DNA from: Streptomyces rimosus subsp. rimosus
GTDB taxonomy: Bacteria > Actinomycetota > Actinomycetes > Streptomycetales > Streptomycetaceae
DNA length: 64,000 nt
Reading direction: 5' to 3'
Assembly (NCBI RefSeq): GCF_000720725.1
Contig: NZ_JOCQ01000009.1
Location: forward strand, 80,961 to 144,960
In this document: in pieces, positions 24,965-33,437 of the stretch
How positions within the stretch are numbered: the stretch's first letter is position 1
How the letters are laid out: every line of letters begins with the position of its first letter
Program-made: the position numbers and the translations under genes
The notes under the pieces: model-generated
The model's database searches: none
Told to the model about the DNA's origin: nothing
What the model saw: only the letters and a program-made list of their open reading frames with translations

Positions 24965-25020
24965 TTGCGCAACCGTGAACATTTGTTGCGCACCTGGTCC
25001 GCGAGCGGTCGTTCGTTGCA
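24965..25020. promoter_or_regulatory. phased TTGCG operator array upstream of the permease
   Basis: TTGCG at 24965-24969 and 24986-24990 and TTCGTTGCA ending at 25020 are spaced 21 and 30 bp. This reproduces the davA array (22 and 31 bp) in the same order relative to the gene. The first site extends to the palindrome TTGCGCAA. This is a probable Lrp/AsnC binding region. Confidence 0.65.
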
Positions 25021-25080
25021 CACAAACGACAAATCTCATCGGTTGGACGTTCCCGTACATCACGGCGCACAAACGCGTCC

Positions 25081-25111
25081 GGCCCCGCACCGAGGCGATC
25101 GGTGCGGGGCC
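25081..25111 (-). terminator. terminator after guaB1
   Basis: A perfect 13-bp stem GGCCCCGCACCGA/TCGGTGCGGGGCC with a 5-nt loop lies 37 bp beyond the guaB1 stop. It also insulates the permease promoter region from guaB1 transcription. Confidence 0.75.
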
Positions 25112-25148
25112 GGACGGCCGTGTTCCCCGGTTCGGGGGCGGCGGGGGA

Positions 25149-26588
25149 TCAGCTCCAGCTGGCGTGCAGCGGCTTGCCCTCCGCGTAGCCCGCGGCGCTC
25201 TGCACGCCGACGACGGCCTTCTCCGCGAACTCCTCCAGGGAGGCCGCGCCCGCGTACGTGCAGGAGCTGCGCACGCCCGCGATGACCGAGTCGATCAGGT
25301 CCTCGACGCCGGGGCGGGCCGGGTCGACGAACATCTTCGAGGTGGAGATGCCCTCCTCGAAGAGGCCCTTGCGCGCCCGGTCGTACGCCGATTCCTCACT
25401 CGTACGGTTGCGGACCGCACGCGCCGAGGCCATGCCGAAGCTCTCCTTGTACGGGCGGCCGTCGGCGGTGTGCTGGAGGTCGCCGGGCGACTCGTACGTA
25501 CCGGCGAACCAGGAGCCGATCATGACGTTGGAGGCGCCGGCGGCCAGCGCCATCGCCACGTCGCGCGGGTGGCGCACGCCGCCGTCCGCCCAGACGTGCT
25601 TGCCGTACTTCTTCGCCTCGGCGGCGCACTCCAGGACGGCCGAGAACTGCGGGCGGCCCACACCGGTCATCATGCGGGTGGTGCACATGGCACCCGGGCC
25701 CACACCGACCTTGATGATGTCCGCGCCGGCCTCGATGAGGTCGCGCACGCCCGCGGCGGCGACGATGTTGCCCGCCACGATCGGCACCTGCGGGTCCAGC
25801 GCGCGCACGGCCTTGACCGCGCTGATCATCGACTCCTGGTGGCCGTGCGCGGTGTCCACCACGAGCGTGTCCACACCGGCCGCCAGCAGGGCCTTGGCCT
25901 TGCCGGCCACATCGCCGTTGATGCCCACGGCGGCGGCGATGCGCAGCTTGCCGTCGGCGTCCGTGGCGGGCTTGTACAGCGTCGCGCGCAGGGCGCCCTT
26001 GCGGGTCAGGATGCCCGCCAGCATGCCGTCCGCGTCGACCGCGGGGGCCAGCTTGCGGTTGGCGGCGTCGAGCCGGTTGAACGCCTCGCGCGGGTCGATG
26101 TCCGCGTCCAGCACCAGCAGGTCCTTGGACATGACCTCGGAGACCTGCGTGAAGCGGTCCACGCCGGTCAGGTCGTGCTCGGTGACGATGCCGACCGGGC
26201 GGCCGCCCTCGACGACGATCCCGGCGCCGTGCGCCCGCTTGGGCAGCAGCGCCAGGGCGTCCGCGACGGTGGAGACCGGGGACAGCACGATCGGCGTGTC
26301 CAGGACCAGGTGACGGCGCTTGACCCAGCCGACGACGTCGGTGACGACCTCGATCGGGATGTCCTGCGGGATGACGACCAGGCCGCCGCGGCGGGCCACG
26401 GTCTCGGCCATCCGGCGCCCGGCGATGGCGGTCATGTTGGCGACCACCAGCGGGATGGTCGTGCCGGTGCCGTCCGGCGAGGCCAGGTCCACACCCTGGC
26501 GGGAGCCGACCGCGGAGCGGCCCGGCACCATGAACACATCGTCGTACGTCAGGTCGTACGGCGGCTTGGCATCGTTCAGAAACTTCAT
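25149..26588 (-). CDS. guaB1: GuaB1-family IMPDH-related GMP reductase
   Basis: A 479-residue TIM-barrel protein of the IMP dehydrogenase/GMP reductase superfamily with a CBS-domain pair inserted at about residues 95-215. It has DLTYDDVFMVPGRS at the start, the catalytic-cysteine loop GVGPGAMCTTRMMTG and the flap region after it. This actinobacterial GuaB1 group is annotated as IMP dehydrogenase, but the mycobacterial member was shown to be a GMP reductase, returning GMP to IMP under nucleotide control through the CBS pair. That role is the likelier one here. Confidence 0.9.
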   Translation of the reverse strand: MKFLNDAKPPYDLTYDDVFMVPGRSAVGSRQGVDLASPDGTGTTIPLVVANMTAIAGRRMAETVARRGGLVVIPQDIPIEVVTDVVGWVKRRHLVLDTPIVLSPVSTVADALALLPKRAHGAGIVVEGGRPVGIVTEHDLTGVDRFTQVSEVMSKDLLVLDADIDPREAFNRLDAANRKLAPAVDADGMLAGILTRKGALRATLYKPATDADGKLRIAAAVGINGDVAGKAKALLAAGVDTLVVDTAHGHQESMISAVKAVRALDPQVPIVAGNIVAAAGVRDLIEAGADIIKVGVGPGAMCTTRMMTGVGRPQFSAVLECAAEAKKYGKHVWADGGVRHPRDVAMALAAGASNVMIGSWFAGTYESPGDLQHTADGRPYKESFGMASARAVRNRTSEESAYDRARKGLFEEGISTSKMFVDPARPGVEDLIDSVIAGVRSSCTYAGAASLEEFAEKAVVGVQSAAGYAEGKPLHASWS

Positions 26589-27073
26589 ACTGGCTCTCTC
26601 ACCTGCGGATTCACTGCTCGGGCGGGTGGGGAGTCAGCCAACGGACCGGCACCGGCCAGGCAGCGGCTCCTAGGACATCATCCCTGATGAATGCGGCTCG
26701 GGGCGAACCGGTGTTCCCACCGCCCCGCCCGCCCGTCTCCGCCGGAGCGGCATCGAAGCCCCCGACGGGAACTCTCACCCACCGCAGTTTCGTTACTCTA
26801 CGTAGCGGACTTCGCCGGTCTTCCCTGGTTCGGACAGCCGGTCACCTGCGGTTCGACGCCGATGCGACCATATGACAGATCTATAGGTTCTCCCTGGCCA
26901 GCAGGTGGGTAGAACCGTGTACAGGCCGCTTCGGGTGTCGATCCGCAGGGGCCGCCGGGCCGACGGGAGCCTGGGCGATCACTTCGCAAATGAATACGTA
27001 CAGTAACCGCGCCACGCGGTGGCGCCCGGCCGGTCAGGGCGGGCCCGCCTCGGCCGTGGGGGAAGGGGAGGAC
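26589..27073. other. divergent intergenic region guaB1 / phosphatase gene
   Basis: These 485 bp hold no supported gene. Visible elements are the palindrome CTACGTAG at 26798-26805, an AT-richer patch CATATGACAGATCTATAGG around 26871-26889 that could contain the phosphatase promoter, and a small hairpin GCGCCAC/GTGGCGC at 27009-27025 before its ribosome site. None matches a regulator site I can name. Confidence 0.5.
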
Positions 27074-28213
27074 ATGCGCGAAGTCCGACAGGGCGCCCTG
27101 CTGCTGCTCACGGCCCTGGCCGGGGCCGCCGTCGCGGCCGGGGACCTGGCGCTGGGGCCGGACGTCAGCCTGGCCGGGCTGCTGATGATCGGCCCGCTGG
27201 TCGCCGCCACCAGACTCGAAGGGGCGTGCACGGCCGCGGTCTCGTTCGCCGCCCTGCTCCTGGGGGTGGCCATCGCCGCTCGCGAACACACCCTGAGCCG
27301 CCCCGACCAGCTGCTGTCCCTGACCGTGCTCGCCGCCGCGGCGGCCTACGCGACCTGGGCCTCCGACCGGCAGGCCGCGATGGACAGCCAGCTCGCCGGG
27401 GTCGCGGCCGCCGCGCAGCGCGCGATCCTGCGGCCGACCTCGTTCCGGGTCAGCGGCGCGTCGGTGTGCGCCCGCTATCGCTCCGCCGCGCCGCGCGCCG
27501 TCATCGGCGGCGATCTGTACGCCTTCGCCGACACCCCGAGCGGCCTGCGGGTGCTGATCGGCGACGTACGCGGCAAGGGCCTGGAGGCGGTGCGCCTGTC
27601 CGCGGCGGCCATAGGGCACTTCCGCGACTGCGCCTACACCCGCAGCAACCTCGCCGAGGTGGTCGAGGAGGTGGACCGGCGGCTGATCGACGACCTCGGC
27701 CCGGAGGACTTCATCACCGCCGTGATCGCCGAGATATCCCCGGGCCGGCTGCGGCTGGTCAACTGCGGTCACCACCCGCCCCTGCACCTGCCCGCCACCG
27801 GCCCGCCCGTATTGCTCACCCCGGCCGAGCCGACCACGCCGATCGGGCTGTATCCGATGCCCCGCGTCCAGGAGGTGGAGCTGTCCCCCGGCGACCGCCT
27901 GCTGCTCTACACCGACGGACTCGCCGAGGCCCGGGACCCCGACGGCACGATGATCGATCTGGCCGGCCTGCTGCCGGCCTGCTCGCTGCCCGATCTCAAC
28001 GACGCGATCGAGGCGGTGCTGTCGACGATGTGCCGGCACACCCACGGCGCCCAGGACGACGATGTCGCCCTCGTCCTGGTCGAGCTGGAGCCGAGCCTGC
28101 CCCGTCAGCACCACGCCCACACCCCGCCCGCCGTCACGGCCACCAGCGCCGAGCGGCCCGGCGAGCCCCGCGAACCGGCCTGCCCCTCGTCCTCGGCCGC
28201 GGTGTCCGACTGA
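27074..28213 (+). CDS. membrane-anchored SpoIIE-type PP2C phosphatase
   Basis: A 379-residue protein. The N-terminal roughly 110 residues hold three or four hydrophobic helices, and the rest is a PP2C-like serine phosphatase of the SpoIIE/RsbU type. Metal-binding motifs are GGDLYAF, IGDVRGKGLEA, LLYTDGLAEARDPDG and DDDVALVLVEL. Such enzymes dephosphorylate anti-anti-sigma factors and so control sigma-factor release in Streptomyces. There is no obvious sensor domain beyond the membrane part. ATG at 27074 follows GGGGAGGA. A Pro/Ser-rich tail ends the protein. Confidence 0.9.
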   Translation: MREVRQGALLLLTALAGAAVAAGDLALGPDVSLAGLLMIGPLVAATRLEGACTAAVSFAALLLGVAIAAREHTLSRPDQLLSLTVLAAAAAYATWASDRQAAMDSQLAGVAAAAQRAILRPTSFRVSGASVCARYRSAAPRAVIGGDLYAFADTPSGLRVLIGDVRGKGLEAVRLSAAAIGHFRDCAYTRSNLAEVVEEVDRRLIDDLGPEDFITAVIAEISPGRLRLVNCGHHPPLHLPATGPPVLLTPAEPTTPIGLYPMPRVQEVELSPGDRLLLYTDGLAEARDPDGTMIDLAGLLPACSLPDLNDAIEAVLSTMCRHTHGAQDDDVALVLVELEPSLPRQHHAHTPPAVTATSAERPGEPREPACPSSSAAVSD

Positions 28214-28258
28214 CGCCCGGCAGCGACAGCCCCGCTCCCCGGCCCTCCCTCTATCCGC

Positions 28259-29311
28259 TTACCGTTCCGCTCCTTGGGCCGCACCCCGGGCCCGGTCCGG
28301 GGCGGGCGGGCCCACCAACTCGCCCAGCACGTCCGTCATGGTGACGAAGCCGAGCACCACACCCTGCTCGCCGCCCACCGCGGCCAGCTGGGTGCCGGCC
28401 GCCCGCATCGTGGTCAGGGTGTCGTCCAGCGGGGTTTCGCGGTGCACCCAAGGCACGGGGCGCAGCGCCTCCCGGGGGAACGGCCGGTCGCGCTCGATGA
28501 CGCCGAGGGTGTCCTTGATGTGCAGGTAGCCGAGGACCGTACCGGCCGGTCCGGTGACCGGGAGCCGGGAGAACCCGGCGCGCGCCGCGGTCCATTCCAG
28601 CTCGTCCGGGGTCACGTGCTGATCGACGGTGACCATGTCCGGCAGCGGGACGAGCAGGTCGCCGACCGGCCGCTGTCCCAGTTCCAGGGCGTCCCGCAGC
28701 CGTTCGCCGCCGGTGTCCGAGAGCAGCCCGGCGTGCCGGGAGTCCTGGACGATACGGGCGAGTTCCTCGTCCGTGAAGGCGGCGGCGACCTCGTTCCGCG
28801 GCTCGATCCGCACGAGCCGCAGCAGCGCGTTGGCGAGGGCGTTGATGCTCACGACGACGGGGCGCAGCGCGCGGGTGAGGGCCACCAGCGGCGGCCCCAG
28901 CAGCAGCGCGGAGCGCTCCGGCGCGGCCAGCGCGATGTTCTTGGGGACCATCTCCCCGACCAGCATGTGCAGGTACGTGGCCAGGGCCAGCGCCAGGACG
29001 AACGCGACCGGGTGCACGAGTCCGTGCGGGACGTGCACCGCCGTGAAGACCGGCTCGGCGAGGTGCGCGATGGCGGGTTCGGCCATCGCGCCGAGGACCA
29101 ACGAGGAGGCGGTGACGCCCAGTTGGGCGGTCGCGAGCATTTCGGAGAGGTGTTCCAGGCCCCACAGCACCCGCTCGGCCCGCCGGTCCCCGCCCTTGGC
29201 GCGCGGCTCGATCTGGCTGCGCCGTACGGAGATCATCGCGAATTCGCCGCCGACGAAGAAGGCGTTGCTGACCAGGGTCAGCGCGGCGACGGCCAACTGT
29301 ACGGCGGTCAT
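28259..29311 (-). CDS. CNNM/CorC-type membrane protein with CBS pair (second of two)
   Basis: A 350-residue HlyC/CorC-family protein: an N-terminal DUF21 transmembrane domain (NAFFVGGEFAMISVRRSQIE, LGVTASSLVLG, LVGEMVPKNIALAAPERSA) and a CBS pair (about 200-335) ending in a low-complexity tail. CNNM/CorC proteins are linked to magnesium and cobalt export. Unlike the upstream paralogue it lacks the C-terminal CorC/HlyC domain. It follows that gene by 25 nt, so the two are co-transcribed and may form a heteromer. Confidence 0.87.
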   Translation of the reverse strand: MTAVQLAVAALTLVSNAFFVGGEFAMISVRRSQIEPRAKGGDRRAERVLWGLEHLSEMLATAQLGVTASSLVLGAMAEPAIAHLAEPVFTAVHVPHGLVHPVAFVLALALATYLHMLVGEMVPKNIALAAPERSALLLGPPLVALTRALRPVVVSINALANALLRLVRIEPRNEVAAAFTDEELARIVQDSRHAGLLSDTGGERLRDALELGQRPVGDLLVPLPDMVTVDQHVTPDELEWTAARAGFSRLPVTGPAGTVLGYLHIKDTLGVIERDRPFPREALRPVPWVHRETPLDDTLTTMRAAGTQLAAVGGEQGVVLGFVTMTDVLGELVGPPAPDRARGAAQGAER

Positions 29312-29336
29312 GGCCGTTCCCTTTCGCCGTCGTCGG

Positions 29337-30677
29337 TCATGACCGTTCCCTCCCGCCGTCGTCGGCCCGGGCCGCCGGTGAGGACGCGCCGGGGGGCGCG
29401 GTCAGGCGTACCCGCTCGGCCCGGTGCCTGCGTACGTCCAGCACCGTCAGCCGCCAGCCCCCGGCGCGCACCTCGTCGCCGGGCTCCGGAATCCGCCCCA
29501 GCCGGGTCGCGAGCAGCCCGGCCAGCGTCTCGTACGGCCCTGCGGGGACCTCCAGGCCGATCCCGGCCAGCCCGTCCAGACGCACCCCGCCGTCCGCCTC
29601 CCAGGTCCGCGCCCCGGTCCGCAGCAGGTCCGGGCCCTCGACCGGGTCGTGCTCGTCCCGTACGTCGCCGACCATCTCCTCGACGATGTCCTCCAGGGTG
29701 ACGATCCCTGCCGTACCGCCGTACTCGTCGATCACCACGGCCATCGTCCGGACGGTGCGCAGCCGGTCCAGCAGCCGGTCGACGGGCAGCGACTCCGGCA
29801 CCAGCAGGGGGTCGGTGGCCAGCTCCGCGACGGTGGTGGCGGTCCGCTCCGCGGGGTCGAGGGCGAGGACGTCGCGGACGTGGACGGTGCCGATGATCTC
29901 GTCCAGGCCGCCCCGGTACACGGGGAAGCGGGACAGGCCGGTGGCCAGGGTCAGCGTGGCCGCGTCGGCGGCGGTGGCCCGCGCTTCCAGGGCGCGGACG
30001 TCGACGCGCGGCGTCATGACGTTCTGGGCCGTCAGTTCGCCCAGGTGCAGGGTCCGTACGAACAGTTCCGCGGAGTCGGCCGGCAGAGCACCCTCCTGTG
30101 CCGAGTAGCGGGCCAGCGCGACCAGTTCGGCCGGGCTGCGGGAGGACGCCAACTCCTCGGCGGGCTCCAGTCCGAAGCGCCGGACGATCCGGTTGGCGGA
30201 CCGGTTCAGGTGGCGGATGAACGGCGCGAAGACGGCACTGAAGGCGCGCAGCGGGCCGGCCACCAGCCGGGCCACGGCCAGCGGCCGGGAGATCGCCCAG
30301 TTCTTGGGCACCAGTTCGCCGACGACCATCAGCACCACCGTGGACACACCCACCCCGAGCGCCGACGCAACGCCGGGTGCCACCGTGCCCGGCAGCCCGG
30401 CCGCCGCGAGCGGACCGCGCAGCAGCGCCGCCAGCGACGGTTCCGCGAGCATGCCGATGACCAGCGAGGTCACGGTGATGCCCAGTTGGGCGCCGGACAG
30501 CTGGAACGCGAGCGCGCGCACCGCGTCCAGCACCCCCTCGGCGCCCCGCTCCCCCGCCTCCGCCGCGCGCTCCGCCGCGCTGCGTTCCACCGTCGTCAGC
30601 GAGAACTCCGCCGCCACGAACACGGCACAGGCCAGCGTGAGCGCCAACGCCACCAGTAGGAGCAGCACCTCGGCCAC
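29337..30677 (-). CDS. CNNM/CorC-type membrane protein, full-length
   Basis: A 446-residue paralogue of the next gene, with DUF21 (ACAVFVAAEFSLTTVERSA, LGITVTSLVIGMLAEPS, VVGELVPKNWAISRP), a CBS pair (NVMTPRVDVRALE ... TMAVVIDEYGGTAGIVTLEDI) and the C-terminal CorC/HlyC domain. Predicted role is divalent-cation (Mg/Co) transport control. GTG at 30675-30677 is preferred because GGGAGGTGA lies just before it; an in-frame ATG 51 nt upstream has no ribosome site. Confidence 0.88.
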   Translation of the reverse strand: MAEVLLLLVALALTLACAVFVAAEFSLTTVERSAAERAAEAGERGAEGVLDAVRALAFQLSGAQLGITVTSLVIGMLAEPSLAALLRGPLAAAGLPGTVAPGVASALGVGVSTVVLMVVGELVPKNWAISRPLAVARLVAGPLRAFSAVFAPFIRHLNRSANRIVRRFGLEPAEELASSRSPAELVALARYSAQEGALPADSAELFVRTLHLGELTAQNVMTPRVDVRALEARATAADAATLTLATGLSRFPVYRGGLDEIIGTVHVRDVLALDPAERTATTVAELATDPLLVPESLPVDRLLDRLRTVRTMAVVIDEYGGTAGIVTLEDIVEEMVGDVRDEHDPVEGPDLLRTGARTWEADGGVRLDGLAGIGLEVPAGPYETLAGLLATRLGRIPEPGDEVRAGGWRLTVLDVRRHRAERVRLTAPPGASSPAARADDGGRERS

Positions 30678-30785
30678 CGCGTCACCTCCCGCCGCACCTC
30701 GGTGCCCGGCGGGGGACGGGTGAAACATCGGGCGGTGGCGGGCCGGACAGCGGGTCCGGGTCGTGGCGGGTGCGCCCGTACCGGT

Positions 30786-31217
30786 TCAGGCCGCGGCCGT
30801 ACGGCTCCGCCCCCGCAGCCACCCGTGCACCGCCCAGGCGCACGCGGCGCCCACCGCGTACCAGAACAGATCCGGCGCGTTGAACGTCGAGCCGAGCACC
30901 AGACGCGCCACCGCGCTGCGCCGGGACAGCTCCGCCGGTACGTCGCTGAGCTGCGCGAACTCCACCGCCCAGCTGACAGCCAGGGCCACACCGGCCGCGA
31001 CCGGCGGCCGGACGCGCGGCGCGGCCAGCACCACCAGCGTCTGCACGAGCACGGTGTACAGCGCGTCCCCCGCGTACTTGGCGACCTCCGGCCCCAGTCC
31101 GGCGCGAGCCGCCCCGGCCCGCACGCCGAGCCCCGCGGCGACGGTCAGCAGCGCCGCCGCGCCCGCCACCAGGCGCGTACGCGCCGCCCCGTACCGCTGC
31201 GCTCCCCCGTACGTCAC
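30786..31217 (-). CDS. DUF2809-family membrane protein
   Basis: A 143-residue protein with four predicted membrane helices resembling DUF2809 (GPEVAKYAGDALYTVLVQTLVVLAAPRVRP, then AVEFAQLSDVPAELSR and GSTFNAPDLFWYAVGA). Function unknown. Its start overlaps the stop of the barstar gene by 4 nt, so it is translationally coupled to the RNase-inhibitor pair. Whether it takes part in that system, for example in export or immunity, is open. Confidence 0.78.
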   Translation of the reverse strand: MTYGGAQRYGAARTRLVAGAAALLTVAAGLGVRAGAARAGLGPEVAKYAGDALYTVLVQTLVVLAAPRVRPPVAAGVALAVSWAVEFAQLSDVPAELSRRSAVARLVLGSTFNAPDLFWYAVGAACAWAVHGWLRGRSRTAAA

Positions 31218-31663
31218 TTTGCCGGCGTCCCCGGCTCCCGGCCCCGCGCCATCACGACGACCAGCCCGGTGTCCGTATCGCGCCAGAAGCCCACCGCGTC
31301 GGCGATGATCTCCTCAGCGATGCTCCAGTCGTCCGGCGCGGCAGCCGCGTAGCCCTGCCAGCCGCACACCACCAGCACCCGGCCGCGGTCGGCCGGGCAC
31401 CACGAAAGGTCGGTCAGGCAGTCCGCGAGCGCGTCCCAGTTGCGGCCGAACCAGTCGGGCAGCCGCAGCGCGCGGGCGCTGCGGTCCATGAACTCCGCCT
31501 TGTCCATGACCCCTTCGAGGTCGAGCAGAGCACCCTCCCACCCGGCCGCGCGCGCCGCTTCCAGCGCTTCCCGCGCGGGCCGGTCGTGCGGCCAGGGCAC
31601 CACCCCGGGGGGCGTTCCGCCGTCGAGCACCGCCGCGAGCGGCCGGGGCACGGGAGCCGTCAT
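31214..31663 (-). CDS. barstar-family RNase inhibitor
   Basis: A 149-residue protein with the barstar fold. The core is GALLDLEGVMDKAEFMDRSARALRLPDWFGRNWDALADCLTDL, where the aspartates and WFGRNWDAL are the inhibitor's RNase-contact signature. It should stay in the cytosol and block the secreted RNase encoded directly upstream, whose stop overlaps this gene's start (ATGA). About 30 extra N-terminal residues precede the core. Confidence 0.93.
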   Translation of the reverse strand: MTAPVPRPLAAVLDGGTPPGVVPWPHDRPAREALEAARAAGWEGALLDLEGVMDKAEFMDRSARALRLPDWFGRNWDALADCLTDLSWCPADRGRVLVVCGWQGYAAAAPDDWSIAEEIIADAVGFWRDTDTGLVVVMARGREPGTPAK

Positions 31664-32103
31664 CGGAGCACCGCCTTGAAGGTCCGGTAGTGGTCGTCGG
31701 TGTAGTACGTCTCGTGGCTGTCGCCGGTGACGATCCGGCGCGCGCCGCGGTCCTTCGAACCCGGGGTGGGGACCGTGTACTCGTGGTAGTAGCCCCGCTT
31801 CTGCCGGGGCAGCTGCCGCTCGTGGTTGCCGAAGACCGTGCCGTCCTTCGGGTACGGGTACGGGCCGTGCGCGTCGATCAGCCGCAGCGTCTCGCGGGCC
31901 TGCACCGGCAGCCGCCCGGCCGGTACGGTCGCCATTCCCCGGGCCCAGTCCGGCGCGGTGGCGCCCGCCGAGGGCGCCCCGTGCGTGGGCTTCGCGCTCC
32001 CCTGTCCGCCGCCTTTGGAGCAGCCGGACACCAACAGCAGAACGCAGGCCAGCAGCGCGGCGAGCACGCCGGCGGCCGCACGGGGAGCGGAACGGATCAC
32101 CAT
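31660..32103 (-). CDS. lipoprotein guanyl-specific RNase (RNase Sa type)
   Basis: A 147-residue member of the barnase/RNase Sa family carrying a lipoprotein signal (LLLVSGC, lipobox Cys28), so it should be tethered to the outer face of the membrane. The catalytic domain is intact: Glu108 in YYHEYTVPTPG, the arginines of RGARRIVTG and His138 in TDDHYRTF, aligning with RNase Sa Glu54, Arg69 and His85. Unlike RNase Sa the domain lacks the cysteine pair. Start ATG at 32101-32103 gives a normal signal peptide but has a weak ribosome site. Confidence 0.9.
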   Translation of the reverse strand: MVIRSAPRAAAGVLAALLACVLLLVSGCSKGGGQGSAKPTHGAPSAGATAPDWARGMATVPAGRLPVQARETLRLIDAHGPYPYPKDGTVFGNHERQLPRQKRGYYHEYTVPTPGSKDRGARRIVTGDSHETYYTDDHYRTFKAVLR

Positions 32104-32203
32104 GCGCCGAATGCTGTCACAGGGCGGCACGGGGTGCCCGTCCGCGTCCGCACAAGATCACCTGCGCGACCTTGCAAGATCGCATGGCGGCCGCCGGCGG
32201 GGC

Positions 32204-33262
32204 TCACGCCCCGTCCGGGTCCGCCCGCTCCAGCGCCGGGCGCGGGCCCGGACCGGTCTCCAGCAGCAGATGATCGGCGGCGGCCGTGTCGGTCACCAGG
32301 CTGGTCACCAGCCCGGACCGGAGCACCGCGCCGATCGCCGCCGCCTTGCGCCGGCCGCCCGCGATGGCCACGACCTCGGGGATACGGCGCAGCCGGTCCG
32401 CCTCGACGGTGATGCACCGCTCGCCCAGGTCCCGCCCGATCCGGCGGCCCTCGGCGTCGAAGAGGTGCGCGGACATCTCGGCGGCGGCGCCCAGCGAGGC
32501 ATAGTGCTCGCGCTCCTCCTCCGAGAGCATGTCGTAGACCGTCGAGATGCCCGGCGCCCAGGAGCCGATGGACACGCAGGCGACAGTGACCTTGTCGAAG
32601 TACTCGAACGCGCGGGCGATGCCGGTCTGGCCGCGCAGCGCGGCGGCGGTCGCCGAGTCGGGCAGCAGCATCGGCGCGTAGATGGGGTGCGCCTCACCGC
32701 CGGAGACGTCGGCGGCCCGGCGCACCGCCTCGACCGAGCCGCGGTCCGCGGTGCCCGCGTCGTACACGCCGGTCAGCTGCACGACCGTGCACGGCGGGAG
32801 GCGGTGCAGCGCGGCCGCCATGTGGATGGTCGAGCGGCCCCAGGCGAGACCGAGGACGTCCCCCTCGGTCACCAGCTCCCCCAGCAGATCGGCCGCGACC
32901 TCGCCGAGGTTCTCCGGGTCCGGGGCGTCGTCGGCGGCATCCGCCGGCGACTCCACCACGACCGCGTGCCGCAGGCCGTAGCGGGCCCGCAGCGCGTCGG
33001 ACCGTTCGGCGTCCAGCTCCGCCGGGACGCGGATCTCGATCCGTACGAGGTCCCGCTCCAGCGCCGTTTCCAGCACCCGGGCGACCTTGAAGCGGCTGAC
33101 GCCGAACTCCTCGGCGATCTGGATCTTGGACTTGCCCTCTAGGTAGAAGCGGCGGGCCATGGCCGCGGCCTGCACCAGCTCGGCGGGGCCCATTGCGGAC
33201 TGTGGGCGGCTGGCAACCACGAGATTCTCCCCTTGTGCGCACCTGATCGAGTCTTTGCTCAT
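32204..33262 (-). CDS. SorC/DeoR-type sugar-binding regulator
   Basis: A 352-residue regulator: an N-terminal helix-turn-helix (KSKIQIAEEFGVSRFKVARVLETA) and a SorC/CggR-like sugar-phosphate-binding domain (GLAWGRSTIHMAAAL, VQLTGVYDAG, VACVSIGSW, IAGGRRKAAAIGAVLRSG). Located 175 bp downstream of rpe on the same strand, it may respond to a pentose or hexose phosphate. ATG at 33260-33262 is assumed; a later ATG (MGPAELVQA) would still leave the HTH intact. An inverted repeat lies just upstream. Confidence 0.88.
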   Translation of the reverse strand: MSKDSIRCAQGENLVVASRPQSAMGPAELVQAAAMARRFYLEGKSKIQIAEEFGVSRFKVARVLETALERDLVRIEIRVPAELDAERSDALRARYGLRHAVVVESPADAADDAPDPENLGEVAADLLGELVTEGDVLGLAWGRSTIHMAAALHRLPPCTVVQLTGVYDAGTADRGSVEAVRRAADVSGGEAHPIYAPMLLPDSATAAALRGQTGIARAFEYFDKVTVACVSIGSWAPGISTVYDMLSEEEREHYASLGAAAEMSAHLFDAEGRRIGRDLGERCITVEADRLRRIPEVVAIAGGRRKAAAIGAVLRSGLVTSLVTDTAAADHLLLETGPGPRPALERADPDGA

Positions 33263-33293
33263 CCTTGCAGAAACCCGAGGTGGTCGGGGACCA

Positions 33294-33331
33294 TCACCGC
33301 CCTGGTCCTCGTGAACGCTCGGTGGCGGTGA
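33294..33331. promoter_or_regulatory. inverted repeat upstream of the SorC-type gene
   Basis: TCACCGCC (33294-33301) and GGCGGTGA (33324-33331) form an 8-bp inverted repeat with a 22-bp spacer, starting 32 bp before the regulator's start codon. It may be an autoregulatory operator; support is positional only. Confidence 0.4.
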
Positions 33332-33392
33332 CACCAAGAAACACCGGCGTGCGGGTCCGTGCGCGCGACCCGGGCACACCACGTGCGGCGCC

Positions 33393-33419
33393 GGCGCCCG
33401 CGGCCGGTCCGCGGGCGCC
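33393..33419 (-). terminator. terminator after rpe
   Basis: A perfect 11-bp stem GGCGCCCGCGG/CCGCGGGCGCC with a 5-nt loop lies 18 bp past the rpe stop. It has no U tract. Confidence 0.7.
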
Positions 33420-33437
33420 CTGCGTCAACGGGCCACG

